Assembly: GCA_964195995.1 (NCBI GenBank)
Contig: CAXMQS010000049.1
Span: 1-64,000, forward strand
Direction of reading: 5' to 3'
Source: CAXMQS01 sp964195995
Lineage (GTDB): Bacteria > Actinomycetota > Acidimicrobiia > Spongiisociales > JAOTWH01
DNA: 64,000 bases
In this document: piece by piece, positions 42,902 to 52,620 of the stretch
How positions within the stretch are numbered: position 1 is the first letter of the stretch
Layout: the number at the start of each line of letters is the position of its first letter
Made by a program: the position numbers and the translations under genes
Notes under the pieces: generated by a model
Seen by the model: the letters and a program-made list of their open reading frames with translations, nothing else
Told to the model about the DNA's origin: nothing
The model's database searches: none

Positions 42902-43698
42902 AGCGCCTGGCGGCACTGGCACCAATGCTGGCACTCGTGCTGGCGGCATGCGGAGGAGCCAGCGCTGAGCGGATCATCGTCGGGGCCGGAACCACGGTCG
43001 TCGACAGCGGTTTCATCGATGCAGTGGTCGCTGCCTACGAGGAGGCCACCGACGGTCAGGTCGCGGTGGTCGCCGAGTCGTCGCAGCGCCTCCTGGATCT
43101 TGCCGAGCGCGGCGAGATCGACTTTCTCATCACCCATGAACCCGAGGCACTGCTGGCCTTCATCGACAAGGGGTTCGCCGGTCGCTCGGATGCCGTGTTC
43201 GAGAGCCAGTTCCTGCTGGTTGGACCGCCCGGGATCACAGCCGGCCTTGCAGGGTCAGACGTAGCCGCGGCCTTCTCCGCCATCGCCCAAGGAGCCCTGC
43301 CGTTCGTCAGCCGCGCCGATGGCTCAGGGACCTACCGCCAGGAGTTGGACGCCTGGAGACTGGCCGGGGTCGACCCCACGGACGAACCGTGGTACCAGAC
43401 GACCGGGCAAGGAATGGGCCTCACAATGCAGGTAGCCGATCAGCGCAGTGCCTTCGTCGTCGTCGAGCGTGGCGCCTGGCTGGAGGCGGCGGACACTCTG
43501 AGCCTGGTTGAGGTCGGCATCGGCGACTGGCCCAACGTCTACTCGGCAACCGTGGTCGCTGGCGGCCGCCAGGCTGCCGACGCGTTCTACGACTGGCTGT
43601 TCAGCGACGCCGGCTCCGAGGCGGTACGCCTCGCCAACGAGGAGCTGTTCGGCCAACCCGTCTACCGCCACCTGCTCGCGGAACGTAGCCTCCCCTGA
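42898..43698 (+). CDS. tupA: Tungstate/molybdate-binding lipoprotein
   Basis: A 266-residue substrate-binding lipoprotein with lipobox LVLAACGG. The mature start IIVGAGTTVVDSGFID resembles the TTTxxDSG oxyanion-binding pattern of TupA, with a second element GTYRQELDAW. The open frame extends far upstream within tupC; the GTG at 42898 fits the signal peptide and GTGA overlap. Whether it prefers tungstate or molybdate is not known; the molybdoenzyme genes nearby suggest molybdate. Confidence 0.85.
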
Positions 43699-44789
43699 TG
43701 GTCAAAGAGGTCGCTCCCGGAGAACTCGACAGTGATGTCGCCCTGATCGATATCCGCACGCCCGGGGAGTACGAGGCCGCCTTCATCCCGGGTGCCATCT
43801 CCCTGCCGTTCGATGTCGTCGCTGGTCGAATCGAGGACGTCGTTGTCGACCGAGACAGGCCGATCGTTCTCTACTGCCACTCGGGCATCAACTCGGTGGT
43901 CGCAGGACGCTTCCTCGACATGATGGGCTACACCGATGTGGCTTCGATGACCGGGGGCATTGTTCGTTGGTCCGAGGAGGGCCGACCGGTCGACGGGACC
44001 AGTCAGCTGACCTCCGACCAACGCACTCGCTACAGCCGGCACCTCAGCCTGGCGGAGATCGGCGAGGAAGGACAGAAGCGACTGCGCAGTGCCAGTGTCG
44101 TGGTCGTCGGGGCCGGCGGTCTCGGCTCCCCGGTCGCCCTGTATCTGGCGGCCGCCGGCATCGGACGCCTCACCCTCGTCGACTTCGACGCGGTGGAGCT
44201 CTCCAACTTGCAGCGCCAGGTCGTTCACGACACAGCCTCGGTCGGGACGCCGAAGGCGTTGTCGGCGGCGGCCCGGGTTGCCGACCTCAACCCAGACGTC
44301 GTGGTCAACGGCATCGACTCCCGCCTGACGGCAGCAAATGCTCTGGAGATCCTCGACGCGCACCATCTGATCATCGACGCCACCGACGACTTCCCGACCC
44401 GCTACCTGATCAACGATGTCGCCCTCCATCTCGGCACGCCCGTTGTCCACGGTTCGATCCTTCGTTTCGAGGGTCACGCCACCGTGTTGTGGCCGGGGCG
44501 AGGTCCCTGCTACCGCTGCCTCTTCCCGACGCCTCCGACCGACGCCCCAACCTGCGAGGACGCCGGGGTACTGGGGGCGATGGCGGGGATGATCGGTTCG
44601 ATTCAGACGCTCGAGACGATCAAGCTGATCACCGGGGCCGGCAAGCCGCTCATCGGCACGCTCCTCACCTACGACGGTCTCGACCACGCTGTGACCAAGT
44701 TCGAGTACGAGAGGCGCTCGGACTGCGCCGCCTGCTCCGGTGCGCTGCCAGAGCTCGTCGACTACGACGCCAGCTGCATCGCAACCTAG
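43698..44789 (+). CDS. moeB: Rhodanese-MoeB/ThiF fusion (sulfur carrier activating enzyme)
   Basis: A 363-residue fusion. Residues 1-100 are a rhodanese domain with the catalytic Cys in VLYCHSGINSV; the rest is an E1-like domain (TRYSRHLSLAEIGEEGQKRL, VVVGAGGLGSPVALYLA, LIIDATDDFPTRYLIND) with zinc cysteines CYRC and CAAC. It would adenylate and sulfurylate a MoaD or ThiS-type carrier. The usual order is E1 then rhodanese; here rhodanese is N-terminal. It shares one base with the tupA stop (TGATG), linking molybdenum uptake and cofactor sulfur chemistry. Confidence 0.9.
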   Translation: MVKEVAPGELDSDVALIDIRTPGEYEAAFIPGAISLPFDVVAGRIEDVVVDRDRPIVLYCHSGINSVVAGRFLDMMGYTDVASMTGGIVRWSEEGRPVDGTSQLTSDQRTRYSRHLSLAEIGEEGQKRLRSASVVVVGAGGLGSPVALYLAAAGIGRLTLVDFDAVELSNLQRQVVHDTASVGTPKALSAAARVADLNPDVVVNGIDSRLTAANALEILDAHHLIIDATDDFPTRYLINDVALHLGTPVVHGSILRFEGHATVLWPGRGPCYRCLFPTPPTDAPTCEDAGVLGAMAGMIGSIQTLETIKLITGAGKPLIGTLLTYDGLDHAVTKFEYERRSDCAACSGALPELVDYDASCIAT

Positions 44790-44839
44790 AGCAGCGATTT
44801 CGCGCTCTCCCAGGATGGCCCCCTCGAGGGAGGGCCTCC

Positions 44840-44902
44840 ATGGCCAACGAGAACGGGGCTCTGATGGTCAGCGTCGTCGAAGAGGAAACGCCGCCCGCCT
44901 AG
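44840..44902 (+). CDS. Possible 20-aa small ORF
   Basis: MANENGALMVSVVEEETPPA with GGGAGGG about six bases before the ATG, in the gap between moeB and moaA. Support is only the binding site; it may be a leader peptide or noise. Confidence 0.2.
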   Translation: MANENGALMVSVVEEETPPA

Positions 44903-44962
44903 TAGCTCACCGTCGACAGGGCCCGAGAGTCACCCGTCACAATGTGGGTAGCCTCGGGCGCA

Positions 44963-45964
44963 ATGGTTGACACACTCGGGCGCCAACTACGCGACCTGCG
45001 CATCTCGGTCACCGACCGCTGCAACATGCGGTGTAGCTACTGCATGCCGCGCGCCATCTTCGACAAGGACTACGAGTTTCTGCCAAAGGATGATCTGCTG
45101 ACCTTCGAGGAGATCTCGCGGCTGACGGGCCTCTTCGTGGCCGCCGGTGTCGCCAAGATTCGTCTGACGGGCGGCGAGCCGCTGCTGCGACGCAAAGTTA
45201 CGGATCTCGTTGGCATGCTCCGTGGGGTTGCCCCAGACGCCGACATCGCGCTGACGACCAATGGCGTTCTGCTGCCGCGACTTGCCCCCTCCCTGGCCGC
45301 GGCCGGCCTCAATCGAGTTTCGATCAGTCTGGACGCCGTTGACGACGAAGTGTTCCGGAAGATGACCGATGCCGGCTTTGGGGTTGAAGCCGTGTTCGCC
45401 GGTATCGACGCCGCCGCAGTCGCCGGCCTGGGGCCGATCAAGACCAACGCGGTCATATTGCGAAGTGCCAACGACGCCGAGGTGGAGAAGCTGGCGGAAA
45501 GGTTCCGGGGAACGGGAGTCACCGTCCGTTTCATCGAGTACATGGACGTCGGCACCACGAACGGTTGGAAGCTCGACGACGTCGTTCCGGCCACCGAGAT
45601 CATCAGCCGGATCAACGACCGCTGGCCTATCGAGCCCGTCGCGCCGGGCTATCTGGGGGAGGTTGCCGGCCGCTACCGCTACACGGACGGGGCCGGCGAG
45701 GTCGGCGTTATCTCCTCGGTGACTCAGCCATTCTGCGGCGATTGCAGCCGGGCGCGATTGTCTGCAGACGGCAAAGTGTTCACCTGCTTGTTCGCCGCCT
45801 CTGGCACCGATCTAAGGGGGCCTCTTCGTAGCGGGGCCTCAGACGAGGAACTGGCAGCCCTCATCGACGATGTGTGGACCAAGAGAGACGACCAGTACAG
45901 CGAGCTGCGCTCCAAGGCGACTGCGAAAGTTCCACGAGTCGAGATGTCCTACATCGGCGGGTAG
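44963..45964 (+). CDS. moaA: GTP 3',8-cyclase MoaA
   Basis: A 333-residue radical SAM enzyme, first step of molybdenum cofactor synthesis. The N-terminal cluster motif is CNMRCSYC, the C-terminal cluster is in FCGDCSRARLSADGKVFTC, and the essential C-terminal Gly-Gly is present (YIGG). Start ATG at 44963 with TAGCCT 14 bases before. MoaC, MoaD, MoaE and MobA are not in this window. Confidence 0.95.
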   Translation: MVDTLGRQLRDLRISVTDRCNMRCSYCMPRAIFDKDYEFLPKDDLLTFEEISRLTGLFVAAGVAKIRLTGGEPLLRRKVTDLVGMLRGVAPDADIALTTNGVLLPRLAPSLAAAGLNRVSISLDAVDDEVFRKMTDAGFGVEAVFAGIDAAAVAGLGPIKTNAVILRSANDAEVEKLAERFRGTGVTVRFIEYMDVGTTNGWKLDDVVPATEIISRINDRWPIEPVAPGYLGEVAGRYRYTDGAGEVGVISSVTQPFCGDCSRARLSADGKVFTCLFAASGTDLRGPLRSGASDEELAALIDDVWTKRDDQYSELRSKATAKVPRVEMSYIGG

Positions 45965-46073
45965 CCCTGCTTGAGATAGGTTTCGCGGTCGTGTCACAGC
46001 GGTAATCGCAGCAGTAGCCTTAGGAACTCGAAAGGCGCCGCGCTGGCGCCGGTCCCATCTAGGAGGAATACAA

Positions 46074-47372
46074 ATGAGGCGGCTAGGACGTCGATGGTCA
46101 TGGGGGGCTCTATTTGCGGTCCTCCTTCTGATCGCAGCGGCATGCGGGGACACCGGGTCCACCGAAACAACTACGGGCGCTACGCAGGCCCCGGGTACGG
46201 AAGCCCCGAGCACGGAAGCCCCGAGCACTGAGGCCCCAACGACGGATGCGCCGCCACCAGCCGAGCCGGTCACGATCGGGATGATCCTGGTTGGACCGGA
46301 GAACGACCGCGGTTGGTCGCAGGCCCACGCCGAAGCCGGCCAATACGTGGTCGACCTACTCGGCGGCGAGTTGATCATCATCGACAAGGTCAACCCGGCA
46401 GATCGGCCCGAGACGACGATCGAGGCCGTTGCAGCCGACATGATCGACCAGGGTGCGGACATCATCTTCGCCACCTCAGACGACATGAAGGACGGCATCG
46501 AGGCTGCCGCCGCCCAGTTCCCGGACACCCCGATGGTCTGGAGCTCCGGAGACAGCGCCTGGAGCGATGCCCCCGGCTACCGCCCCGACCTCGCCAACCT
46601 TGGAAACACGATGGGACGCATGGAGTTCGGTAAAGCCATCGCCGGCTGTGCCGCAGCGCTGACCAGCCAGACCGGCTCGATCGGTTATGTCGGTCCGCTG
46701 ATCAACGACGAGACCCGTCGGCTGGTCAACTCGGCTTATCTCGGAGCCGACTACTGCTACGTCAACCACATGGGCGGCAGCCCGGGTGGTATCAACTTCG
46801 AGGTCAACTGGATCGGTTTCTGGTTCAACATCCCAGGCTTCACCCTCGATCCGACGCAAGTCAGCAATGACTTCTTCGACGGCGGTGCCGACGTGCTCAT
46901 CTCGGGTATCGACACCACGGAGGCCATCGTGCGAACCGGCCAGCGGGCCGCAGCCGGTGAAGCAGTCTGGGCAATCCCCTACGACTTCCGGGGTGCCTGC
47001 GACGAGGCGCCTGACGCATGTCTTGGCGTCCCCTACTTCAACTGGGGACCCGAGTATCTGGACATCGTCAGATCGGTCAATGACGGGACTTTCGAGGCCA
47101 CCTGGAACTGGTTCGGTCCCGACTGGGAGAACATCAACGATGTTCAGACCAGTGGCATCGGTTGGATCGATGGCCCAGGCCTCTCCACAGAGAACGCCCA
47201 GTGGCTCGCCCAGTTCATCGCTGGACTCGCCGACGGTTCGATCAACCTGTGGACAGGACCGCTCAACTACCAGGACGGATCGACGTGGCTCGCCGCCGGC
47301 GAAACCGCGACCGACGCACAACTCTGGTTCACTGAACAACTCCTCGATGGAGTCGACGGAGCCAGCAGCTAG
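46074..47372 (+). CDS. BMP-family substrate-binding lipoprotein
   Basis: A 432-residue lipoprotein (lipobox region LLLIAAACGD) with a low-complexity linker of Thr/Pro/Glu repeats (STEAPSTEAP) and a BMP domain from about residue 65: VTIGMILVGPENDRGWSQAH. BMP proteins bind nucleosides or purines; neighbours fit purine uptake. AGGAGG sits before the ATG, and a GGCGCC hairpin lies in the 5' leader (46037-46053). Confidence 0.88.
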   Translation: MRRLGRRWSWGALFAVLLLIAAACGDTGSTETTTGATQAPGTEAPSTEAPSTEAPTTDAPPPAEPVTIGMILVGPENDRGWSQAHAEAGQYVVDLLGGELIIIDKVNPADRPETTIEAVAADMIDQGADIIFATSDDMKDGIEAAAAQFPDTPMVWSSGDSAWSDAPGYRPDLANLGNTMGRMEFGKAIAGCAAALTSQTGSIGYVGPLINDETRRLVNSAYLGADYCYVNHMGGSPGGINFEVNWIGFWFNIPGFTLDPTQVSNDFFDGGADVLISGIDTTEAIVRTGQRAAAGEAVWAIPYDFRGACDEAPDACLGVPYFNWGPEYLDIVRSVNDGTFEATWNWFGPDWENINDVQTSGIGWIDGPGLSTENAQWLAQFIAGLADGSINLWTGPLNYQDGSTWLAAGETATDAQLWFTEQLLDGVDGASS

Positions 47373-47390
47373 CGCGACTGACTGATTGCA

Positions 47391-47422
47391 GAGAAAGGAG
47401 AGGCTGCGGCCTCTCCTTTCTC
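47391..47422 (+). terminator. Strong hairpin after the BMP lipoprotein gene
   Basis: A perfect 14-bp stem GAGAAAGGAGAGGC / GCCTCTCCTTTCTC with a TGCG loop, 19 bases after the stop codon, with no T-run. It could reduce read-through so that more binding protein than ATPase/permease is made, or stabilise the upstream mRNA. Confidence 0.7.
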
Positions 47423-47470
47423 GCGTCTGGCGACCCAGGGCGCCCGCCCATGCTCTAGGGTCAGGTGACC

Positions 47471-48937
47471 ATGAGCCTGCTGCTCTCGGACATCCACAAG
47501 CGCTACGGACCGGTACACGCCAACAACGGCATCACACTGGAGGTCGAGGCGGGGACGCTGCACGGCCTCCTCGGTGAGAACGGTGCCGGCAAATCGACGT
47601 TGATGAAGATCCTGTCCGGATTCCTTGAAGCTGACTCGGGCACCATCACGCTCGACGGCGAGCAACTCGCCATGCGATCACCCAAGGACGCCATCCGCGC
47701 CGGCATCGGAATGCTTCACCAGGATCCGCTCGTGTTCCTGCCCCTATCGGTGGTCGACAACTTCCTCATGTCGAGTCCAGGGCGACTCAACCTCAATCGA
47801 AGCGAAGGCATAGCCGCCCTCAAGGAGGTGAGCGAACGCTTCGGATTTAGCTTCAACCCGGACGCGCCGGCGCGGACACTGACCGTCGGCGAACGCCAGC
47901 AACTCGAGATCGTGCGCCTGCTGTGGCTTGGCGCCAAGGTCCTCATCCTCGACGAGCCGACCACCGGCATATCCGAGATTCAGCGGGTTGAGCTGTTCAA
48001 GACGCTGAAGCAACTGGCAACCGAGGGCATGATCGTCATCTTCGTTTCCCACAAGCTGGAGGAGGTGGCCGAGCTGTGCGAGAAGGTCACAGTCATGCGC
48101 CAGGGGGAGGTGATCGGGGAAGCACAGCTGCCGACCCCTGCCGAAGATCTCGTCGCCATGATGTTCGGCCAGATAGTGGTGCAGACAGATCGACCCGACG
48201 TCGCCATCGGAGAACCCAACCTGGTGCTCGATCGCGTAGCCGTGAAGGATCGGAAGCTGGCCATGGAGGAGTTGTCCGAATCGGTGGCGGCAGGCGAGGT
48301 GATCGGCCTGGCCGGCCTGGCCGGCAGCGGTCAGCGATTGTTCCTCGCCGCTTGTGCCGGCCTCAATGCTCCGACATCGGGATCGGTGGTGCTGGCCGGC
48401 AGCGATCTGACGGGCCGCGGCTACCGGGAGTTCCTCGAGGCCGGCGTCCACTACTTACCGGCCGGGCGGCTCGAGGAGGGCCTCGTCGCCGGTCTCACTA
48501 TCAGCGAGCACCTCGTGCTGGCCGGCGCCAATGATTCGTTTTTCATCGACTGGGATAGCGCCAAGTCCAACGCTCAAGAGAAGATCGATCACTTCTCCAT
48601 CAAAGGATTCCACGACAGCACCGCCGAGTCTCTTTCTGGTGGCAACCAACAGCGGCTGCTGCTGTCGATGATGGAGCCCGGCCTGCAACTGCTGCTCATG
48701 GAGCACCCGACACGAGGACTCGATATCGAGTCGGCCGACTGGGTGTGGACCCAGCTGCTGGCCCGTCGTGATACAGGCACCTCGATCATCTTCTCCTCAG
48801 CCGACCTCGACGAGCTCCTTCGTTACAGCGACCGCATCATGGTGTTCTTCAATGGCAGGGTTCTGCGAACCGTCGACGCGGCTACGACGACGGGTGAACA
48901 GCTCGGCTACCTGATTGGCGGCAAGGACGACCAATGA
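47471..48937 (+). CDS. BMP-type ABC transporter ATP-binding protein (double NBD)
   Basis: A 488-residue ATPase with two nucleotide-binding domains. The first has Walker A GENGAGKSTLMKI, signature TLTVGERQQLE and Walker B KVLILDEPTTG. The second is degenerate at Walker A (GLAGLAGSGQRLFLAAC, as usual in this group) but has LSGGNQQRLLLSM. A GTG at 47465 is an alternative start. It energises the two permeases that follow. Confidence 0.92.
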   Translation: MSLLLSDIHKRYGPVHANNGITLEVEAGTLHGLLGENGAGKSTLMKILSGFLEADSGTITLDGEQLAMRSPKDAIRAGIGMLHQDPLVFLPLSVVDNFLMSSPGRLNLNRSEGIAALKEVSERFGFSFNPDAPARTLTVGERQQLEIVRLLWLGAKVLILDEPTTGISEIQRVELFKTLKQLATEGMIVIFVSHKLEEVAELCEKVTVMRQGEVIGEAQLPTPAEDLVAMMFGQIVVQTDRPDVAIGEPNLVLDRVAVKDRKLAMEELSESVAAGEVIGLAGLAGSGQRLFLAACAGLNAPTSGSVVLAGSDLTGRGYREFLEAGVHYLPAGRLEEGLVAGLTISEHLVLAGANDSFFIDWDSAKSNAQEKIDHFSIKGFHDSTAESLSGGNQQRLLLSMMEPGLQLLLMEHPTRGLDIESADWVWTQLLARRDTGTSIIFSSADLDELLRYSDRIMVFFNGRVLRTVDAATTTGEQLGYLIGGKDDQ

Positions 48938-49995
48938 CCACGTCAACGCAATCGAGGATGTTCCGATGGAGTGGCATCGCGGTCCCGCTCGTGTTGGCGA
49001 TCATCGTCTCCGTCATCTTGCTGGCGCTGGCAGGAGCGCCCCCCATCGAGGCGTTCCAACTCATCTGGGAAGGAGCCTTCGGCAACTCAACCAAGATCGG
49101 TGACACCCTGATGGCCTGGGTGCCTGTGGTGCTCGCCTCCGCTGGCCTCATCGTGACGTTCAACGCCGGGCTGTGGAACATCGGCATCGACGGCCAGATA
49201 ATTGCCGGCGGCATCGCGGCCTCGTGGGTGGCGCGTGAAATGGGGGGGCCAACGGCCCTCATCGTGACCGTCGCGATCATCGCCGGGATGATCGGGGGCA
49301 TGCTGTGGGCGCTACTCGCCGGTGTGCTGAAGGTGAAGGGCAAGGTCAACGAGATATTCGGCGGCCTTGGCCTCTTCTTCGTGGCATCTTCGATCGCCAT
49401 CTACCTGATCATCGGTCCGTGGAAGCGGGCCGGCATCGCCTCGACAAGCGGTACCGACCTGTTCCCAGAGAAGGCGTGGCTACCGACGCTCTCCAATAGC
49501 CGACTGTCCCTCGTGGCGATAGCACTCGCAATTGCTGGCGTTGGCCTGGTTTACATCCTGATGCGAGGGACTCGATTCGGCCTGCGCCTCAAGGCGGTTG
49601 GACGGAACCCCCAGAGCGCCTTCCTGCTCGGCATCCCCACCAATCGCTACATGCTCGGGGCTTTCGCCCTCTGCGGTGTCCTGGCCGGAGCCGGCGGGGC
49701 AGTCCAGGCGATCGGATTCCACCACAAGCTGATCCCCGCCATCTCCGGCGGCTATGGCTTCCTGGCGATCTTGGTGGTGCTGCTCGTTGCCAACCGGGCT
49801 GCGTGGATCGCGCCGGTCGCCCTGTTCTTCATCGCACTCTCCGTCGGATCAACAACCCTGACGCTGCGCCTCGATGTCGACTCTGCGATCGGTGGAGTTG
49901 TTCAAGGCATCCTCGTTCTCTTCGTTGTCCTTGGAGGCGGCTGGCAGGCGTGGCGGGTGCGACGCCGTGAGGCTGCGGAGGCCGAGGCCACATGA
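48934..49995 (+). CDS. BMP-type ABC transporter permease 1
   Basis: A 353-residue permease with about eight to nine membrane helices (LVLAIIVSVILLALAGAPPI first); motif NIGIDGQIIAGGIAASWVA and ILMRGTRFGLRLKAVGRNP match the NupP/YufP group. ATGA overlap with the ATPase gene. Confidence 0.9.
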   Translation: MTTSTQSRMFRWSGIAVPLVLAIIVSVILLALAGAPPIEAFQLIWEGAFGNSTKIGDTLMAWVPVVLASAGLIVTFNAGLWNIGIDGQIIAGGIAASWVAREMGGPTALIVTVAIIAGMIGGMLWALLAGVLKVKGKVNEIFGGLGLFFVASSIAIYLIIGPWKRAGIASTSGTDLFPEKAWLPTLSNSRLSLVAIALAIAGVGLVYILMRGTRFGLRLKAVGRNPQSAFLLGIPTNRYMLGAFALCGVLAGAGGAVQAIGFHHKLIPAISGGYGFLAILVVLLVANRAAWIAPVALFFIALSVGSTTLTLRLDVDSAIGGVVQGILVLFVVLGGGWQAWRVRRREAAEAEAT

Positions 49996-50978
49996 TCATC
50001 GCCACCGGCGTCCTCGAGGCTTTGCGCGAGGTATTTACCGTTGCCGCCCTCGCCTCGGTGGTGGCCGCTGCCACTCCGCTGGTCTTCGCAACCATCGGAG
50101 AGACGATCAGCGAGCGATCTGGGGTCATCAACCTGTCGCTCGAGGGGTCGATCATGTTGTCGGCGATGGCCGGCTTCGCCGTCGCCTTCACTACCGACAG
50201 CGCCCTCGTCGGCTTCCTGGCAGCGGCCGCGGTTGGTGCGGCCATCGCCCTGCTCATTGCGTTTGCCAGCATCGAGTTGCGCCTCGATCAGATCGCCGTC
50301 GGATTCGTGATGACGCTGCTGGCCATCGACCTCTCCGACTTCCTTGGTAACTCGTATGTCGGCATCGCTGGGCCCCAGGTTCCGGCGTGGGACATCCCGG
50401 GCCTGAAGAGCATTCCGTTCTTCGGCGAGGTGTTCTTCCAGCACAACATCTCGGTCTACGCCTCTTACCTGGTCATCATCGCGGCCACCTGGTTCATCTT
50501 CCGCACCCGCAAGGGGCTGGAGCTCCAGGGCATCGGCGAGCGGCCCGAGGGCGCCTTCTCGCGCGGAGTCCCCGTGAACAGAATGCGCTACGTCTACGTC
50601 CTCATCGGTGGTGCTCTCGTGGGCATCGCAGGCGCAGCCTTCTCTCTCGACCAGATCGCAGGTTGGCGGGACAACCTCACACGCAACTTTGGCTGGATCG
50701 CCCTTGCCATCGTCATCTTCGGAGGCTGGCATCCGGTGCGAGTCGCCATGGGCGCCTACTTGTTCGGTCTCCTGCAAGTCGTGGCGTTGAAGCTGCAGCC
50801 GGTATTCCCCGACTTCAGCCAGGTGCTGCCTTCGGTCCCGTTCCCCCTCATGATCTTCGCCCTTGTGGTCGTGTATTCGGCCTGGTTCCGCCGCTTCGGG
50901 GACGAGCACCCTCGATGGCGCAACCTCCTCGCCGCCGATCCGCCATCAGGCATCGGCGTGGCGTTCCACCGGGAGTAG
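49992..50978 (+). CDS. BMP-type ABC transporter permease 2
   Basis: A 328-residue permease of the NupQ/YufQ group with GVINLSLEGSIMLSAMAGF and FRTRKGLELQGIGERPEGAF. With permease 1, the ATPase and the BMP lipoprotein it completes a nucleoside/purine importer. ATGA overlap upstream; ends seven bases from the convergent adenine deaminase. Confidence 0.9.
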   Translation: MIIATGVLEALREVFTVAALASVVAAATPLVFATIGETISERSGVINLSLEGSIMLSAMAGFAVAFTTDSALVGFLAAAAVGAAIALLIAFASIELRLDQIAVGFVMTLLAIDLSDFLGNSYVGIAGPQVPAWDIPGLKSIPFFGEVFFQHNISVYASYLVIIAATWFIFRTRKGLELQGIGERPEGAFSRGVPVNRMRYVYVLIGGALVGIAGAAFSLDQIAGWRDNLTRNFGWIALAIVIFGGWHPVRVAMGAYLFGLLQVVALKLQPVFPDFSQVLPSVPFPLMIFALVVVYSAWFRRFGDEHPRWRNLLAADPPSGIGVAFHRE

Positions 50979-50985
50979 GCGGCAG

Positions 50986-51993
50986 CTAGCTGTCCGCCAC
51001 GAAGCGGTTGAGCTCGTCAATGAGCTCGGCGCGCCGCTCATCAGAGACGAAGCTGGCCTCGATCGAGTTGCGGGCCATCTGGATGAGGTGCTCCTCACTC
51101 AGGTCGAGGGCCTCGGCGGTGGCTACGTAGTTGTCGCCGATGTAACCGCCGAAGTAGGCAGGGTCGTCGGAGTTGATCGTGACCCGCACCCCTGCCTCGA
51201 GAAGGCGCTTCAGGTTGTGATCCGCCAGCTTGTCGAATACCCGGAGCTTGACGTTCGACAGTGGGCACATGGTGAGCGGAACGCCATCGGCGGCCAACCG
51301 GGCGACCAGCGCTGGATCGTCTTCAGAGCGAACGCCGTGATCGATGCGCTCAGCTCCAAGCGTGTCGAGCGCACCAGTGATGAAGTCGGGCCCTGCTTCC
51401 TCTCCGGCGTGCGCAGTGATCCGCCATCCTTCGGCGCGAGCCCTGGCAAACACCTCCTCGAATTTCTCGGGCGGGTTGCCGATCTCGGACGAGTCGAGTC
51501 CGACGCCGATGAGGGCCTCCCGATAGGGCAGGGCTGCCTCGAGAGTCGCCATGGCGTCGGAGGCGTCGAGGTGGCGTAGGAAGCACATGATCAGCTCGGT
51601 CGACATCCCAAGCCGTTCCTCGGCATCGGCACGCGCCGTTGCGAAACCGGCCATGAAGGTGGGGAACTGGACGCCGCGGCCGGTGTGGGTCTGCGGATCG
51701 AAGAACATCTCTGTGTGGCGCACCCCGTCGGCGCTGGCGCGCTCCAGGTAGGCCGTCATCAGCTCGGCGAAGTCGCCCTCCGTCTGCAAGACCTCGGCGC
51801 CCTGGTAGAAGATGTCGAGGAAGTCTTGGAGGTTGTCGAACTGGTAGGCGGCGCGCGCCTCATCTACGGTGTCGAACGGGAGCGAGACTCCGTTGCGCTC
51901 GGCGAGCGCCACCATCATTTCGGGTTCCAGAGTCCCCTCGACGTGAAGGTGGATCTCTGCCTTGGGAAGCCCTCTTGCGAACGCATCTATCAT
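50986..51993 (-). CDS. Adenine/adenosine deaminase family protein
   Basis: A 335-residue metal-dependent deaminase: EIHLHVEGT (HxH), ITAHAGEEAG, ERIDHGVRS and VTINSDDPAYFGGYIGDNY. The last motif, with SDDPAYFGGY, is typical of the adenine deaminase (ADE) subfamily rather than adenosine deaminase. It would convert adenine to hypoxanthine, a substrate of the xanthine dehydrogenase below. It follows mocA by 36 bases. Confidence 0.85.
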   Translation of the reverse strand: MIDAFARGLPKAEIHLHVEGTLEPEMMVALAERNGVSLPFDTVDEARAAYQFDNLQDFLDIFYQGAEVLQTEGDFAELMTAYLERASADGVRHTEMFFDPQTHTGRGVQFPTFMAGFATARADAEERLGMSTELIMCFLRHLDASDAMATLEAALPYREALIGVGLDSSEIGNPPEKFEEVFARARAEGWRITAHAGEEAGPDFITGALDTLGAERIDHGVRSEDDPALVARLAADGVPLTMCPLSNVKLRVFDKLADHNLKRLLEAGVRVTINSDDPAYFGGYIGDNYVATAEALDLSEEHLIQMARNSIEASFVSDERRAELIDELNRFVADS

Positions 51994-52029
51994 CGTTCAA
52001 GGCATTCAAGCACGCCGCGCCCCGCTGCC

Positions 52030-52620
52030 CTACTTTGGCTCGAACCCCAGCTGTTGACATGCCAGGACGTAGTCGTCGCGCGTGTTGACATCTATGGGTT
52101 TCGGGTGATTGATGTCGACGAACAGCACCTCGTCGTCAGGAGCAGATTCAAGTAGCGGCCACAACACCTTGTCGCCCTTGCGGTCCGCCAAGCTCGCTGC
52201 CAGGAACGGCGACAGGATGAGCGGATGACCGAGACTGTCGTGATAACGGGCAACGGCCGCCCACCGCGGGTCGGCTCGCCACGGCACCAACAGGTTCTCG
52301 ATCGTTGCCGTCGACACACCTGGCATGTCTCCCAGCAGCACCATCACCGCAACGGCTCCCGCGGCCTTGGCGCCGGCGACCAACGAGCTGACACTCCCCT
52401 TGCTCGGCTGTTCGTTGACCGTCAGCCGAGAACGGCCATGCGGCGGCGGGACATCATCGGGACTCGTGACGACGACAACCTCGTCCAGTGACGAGGCCTC
52501 CGCCTGCCGCACCGCCCACCCGAGCATGGTGGTATCTCCAAAGGGCAACTGCTGTTTGCGCCCGCCCATGCGAGTCGAATCCCCCGCTCCGAGAACGATG
52601 CCAGTCACATGATCGATCAT
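52030..52620 (-). CDS. mocA: MocA-like molybdenum cofactor nucleotidyltransferase
   Basis: A 196-residue protein with the nucleotidyltransferase motif GIVLGAGDSTRMGGRKQQLP and VMVLLGDMPGVS. MocA family enzymes make molybdopterin cytosine dinucleotide for the xanthine oxidase family. It overlaps the xdhC stop in ATGA. Confidence 0.85.
   Translation of the reverse strand: MIDHVTGIVLGAGDSTRMGGRKQQLPFGDTTMLGWAVRQAEASSLDEVVVVTSPDDVPPPHGRSRLTVNEQPSKGSVSSLVAGAKAAGAVAVMVLLGDMPGVSTATIENLLVPWRADPRWAAVARYHDSLGHPLILSPFLAASLADRKGDKVLWPLLESAPDDEVLFVDINHPKPIDVNTRDDYVLACQQLGFEPK

Noticed and set aside
43662..44687. 341-aa minus-strand open frame opposite the moeB fusion
   Set aside because: Antisense shadow of a protein with clear rhodanese and E1 motifs.
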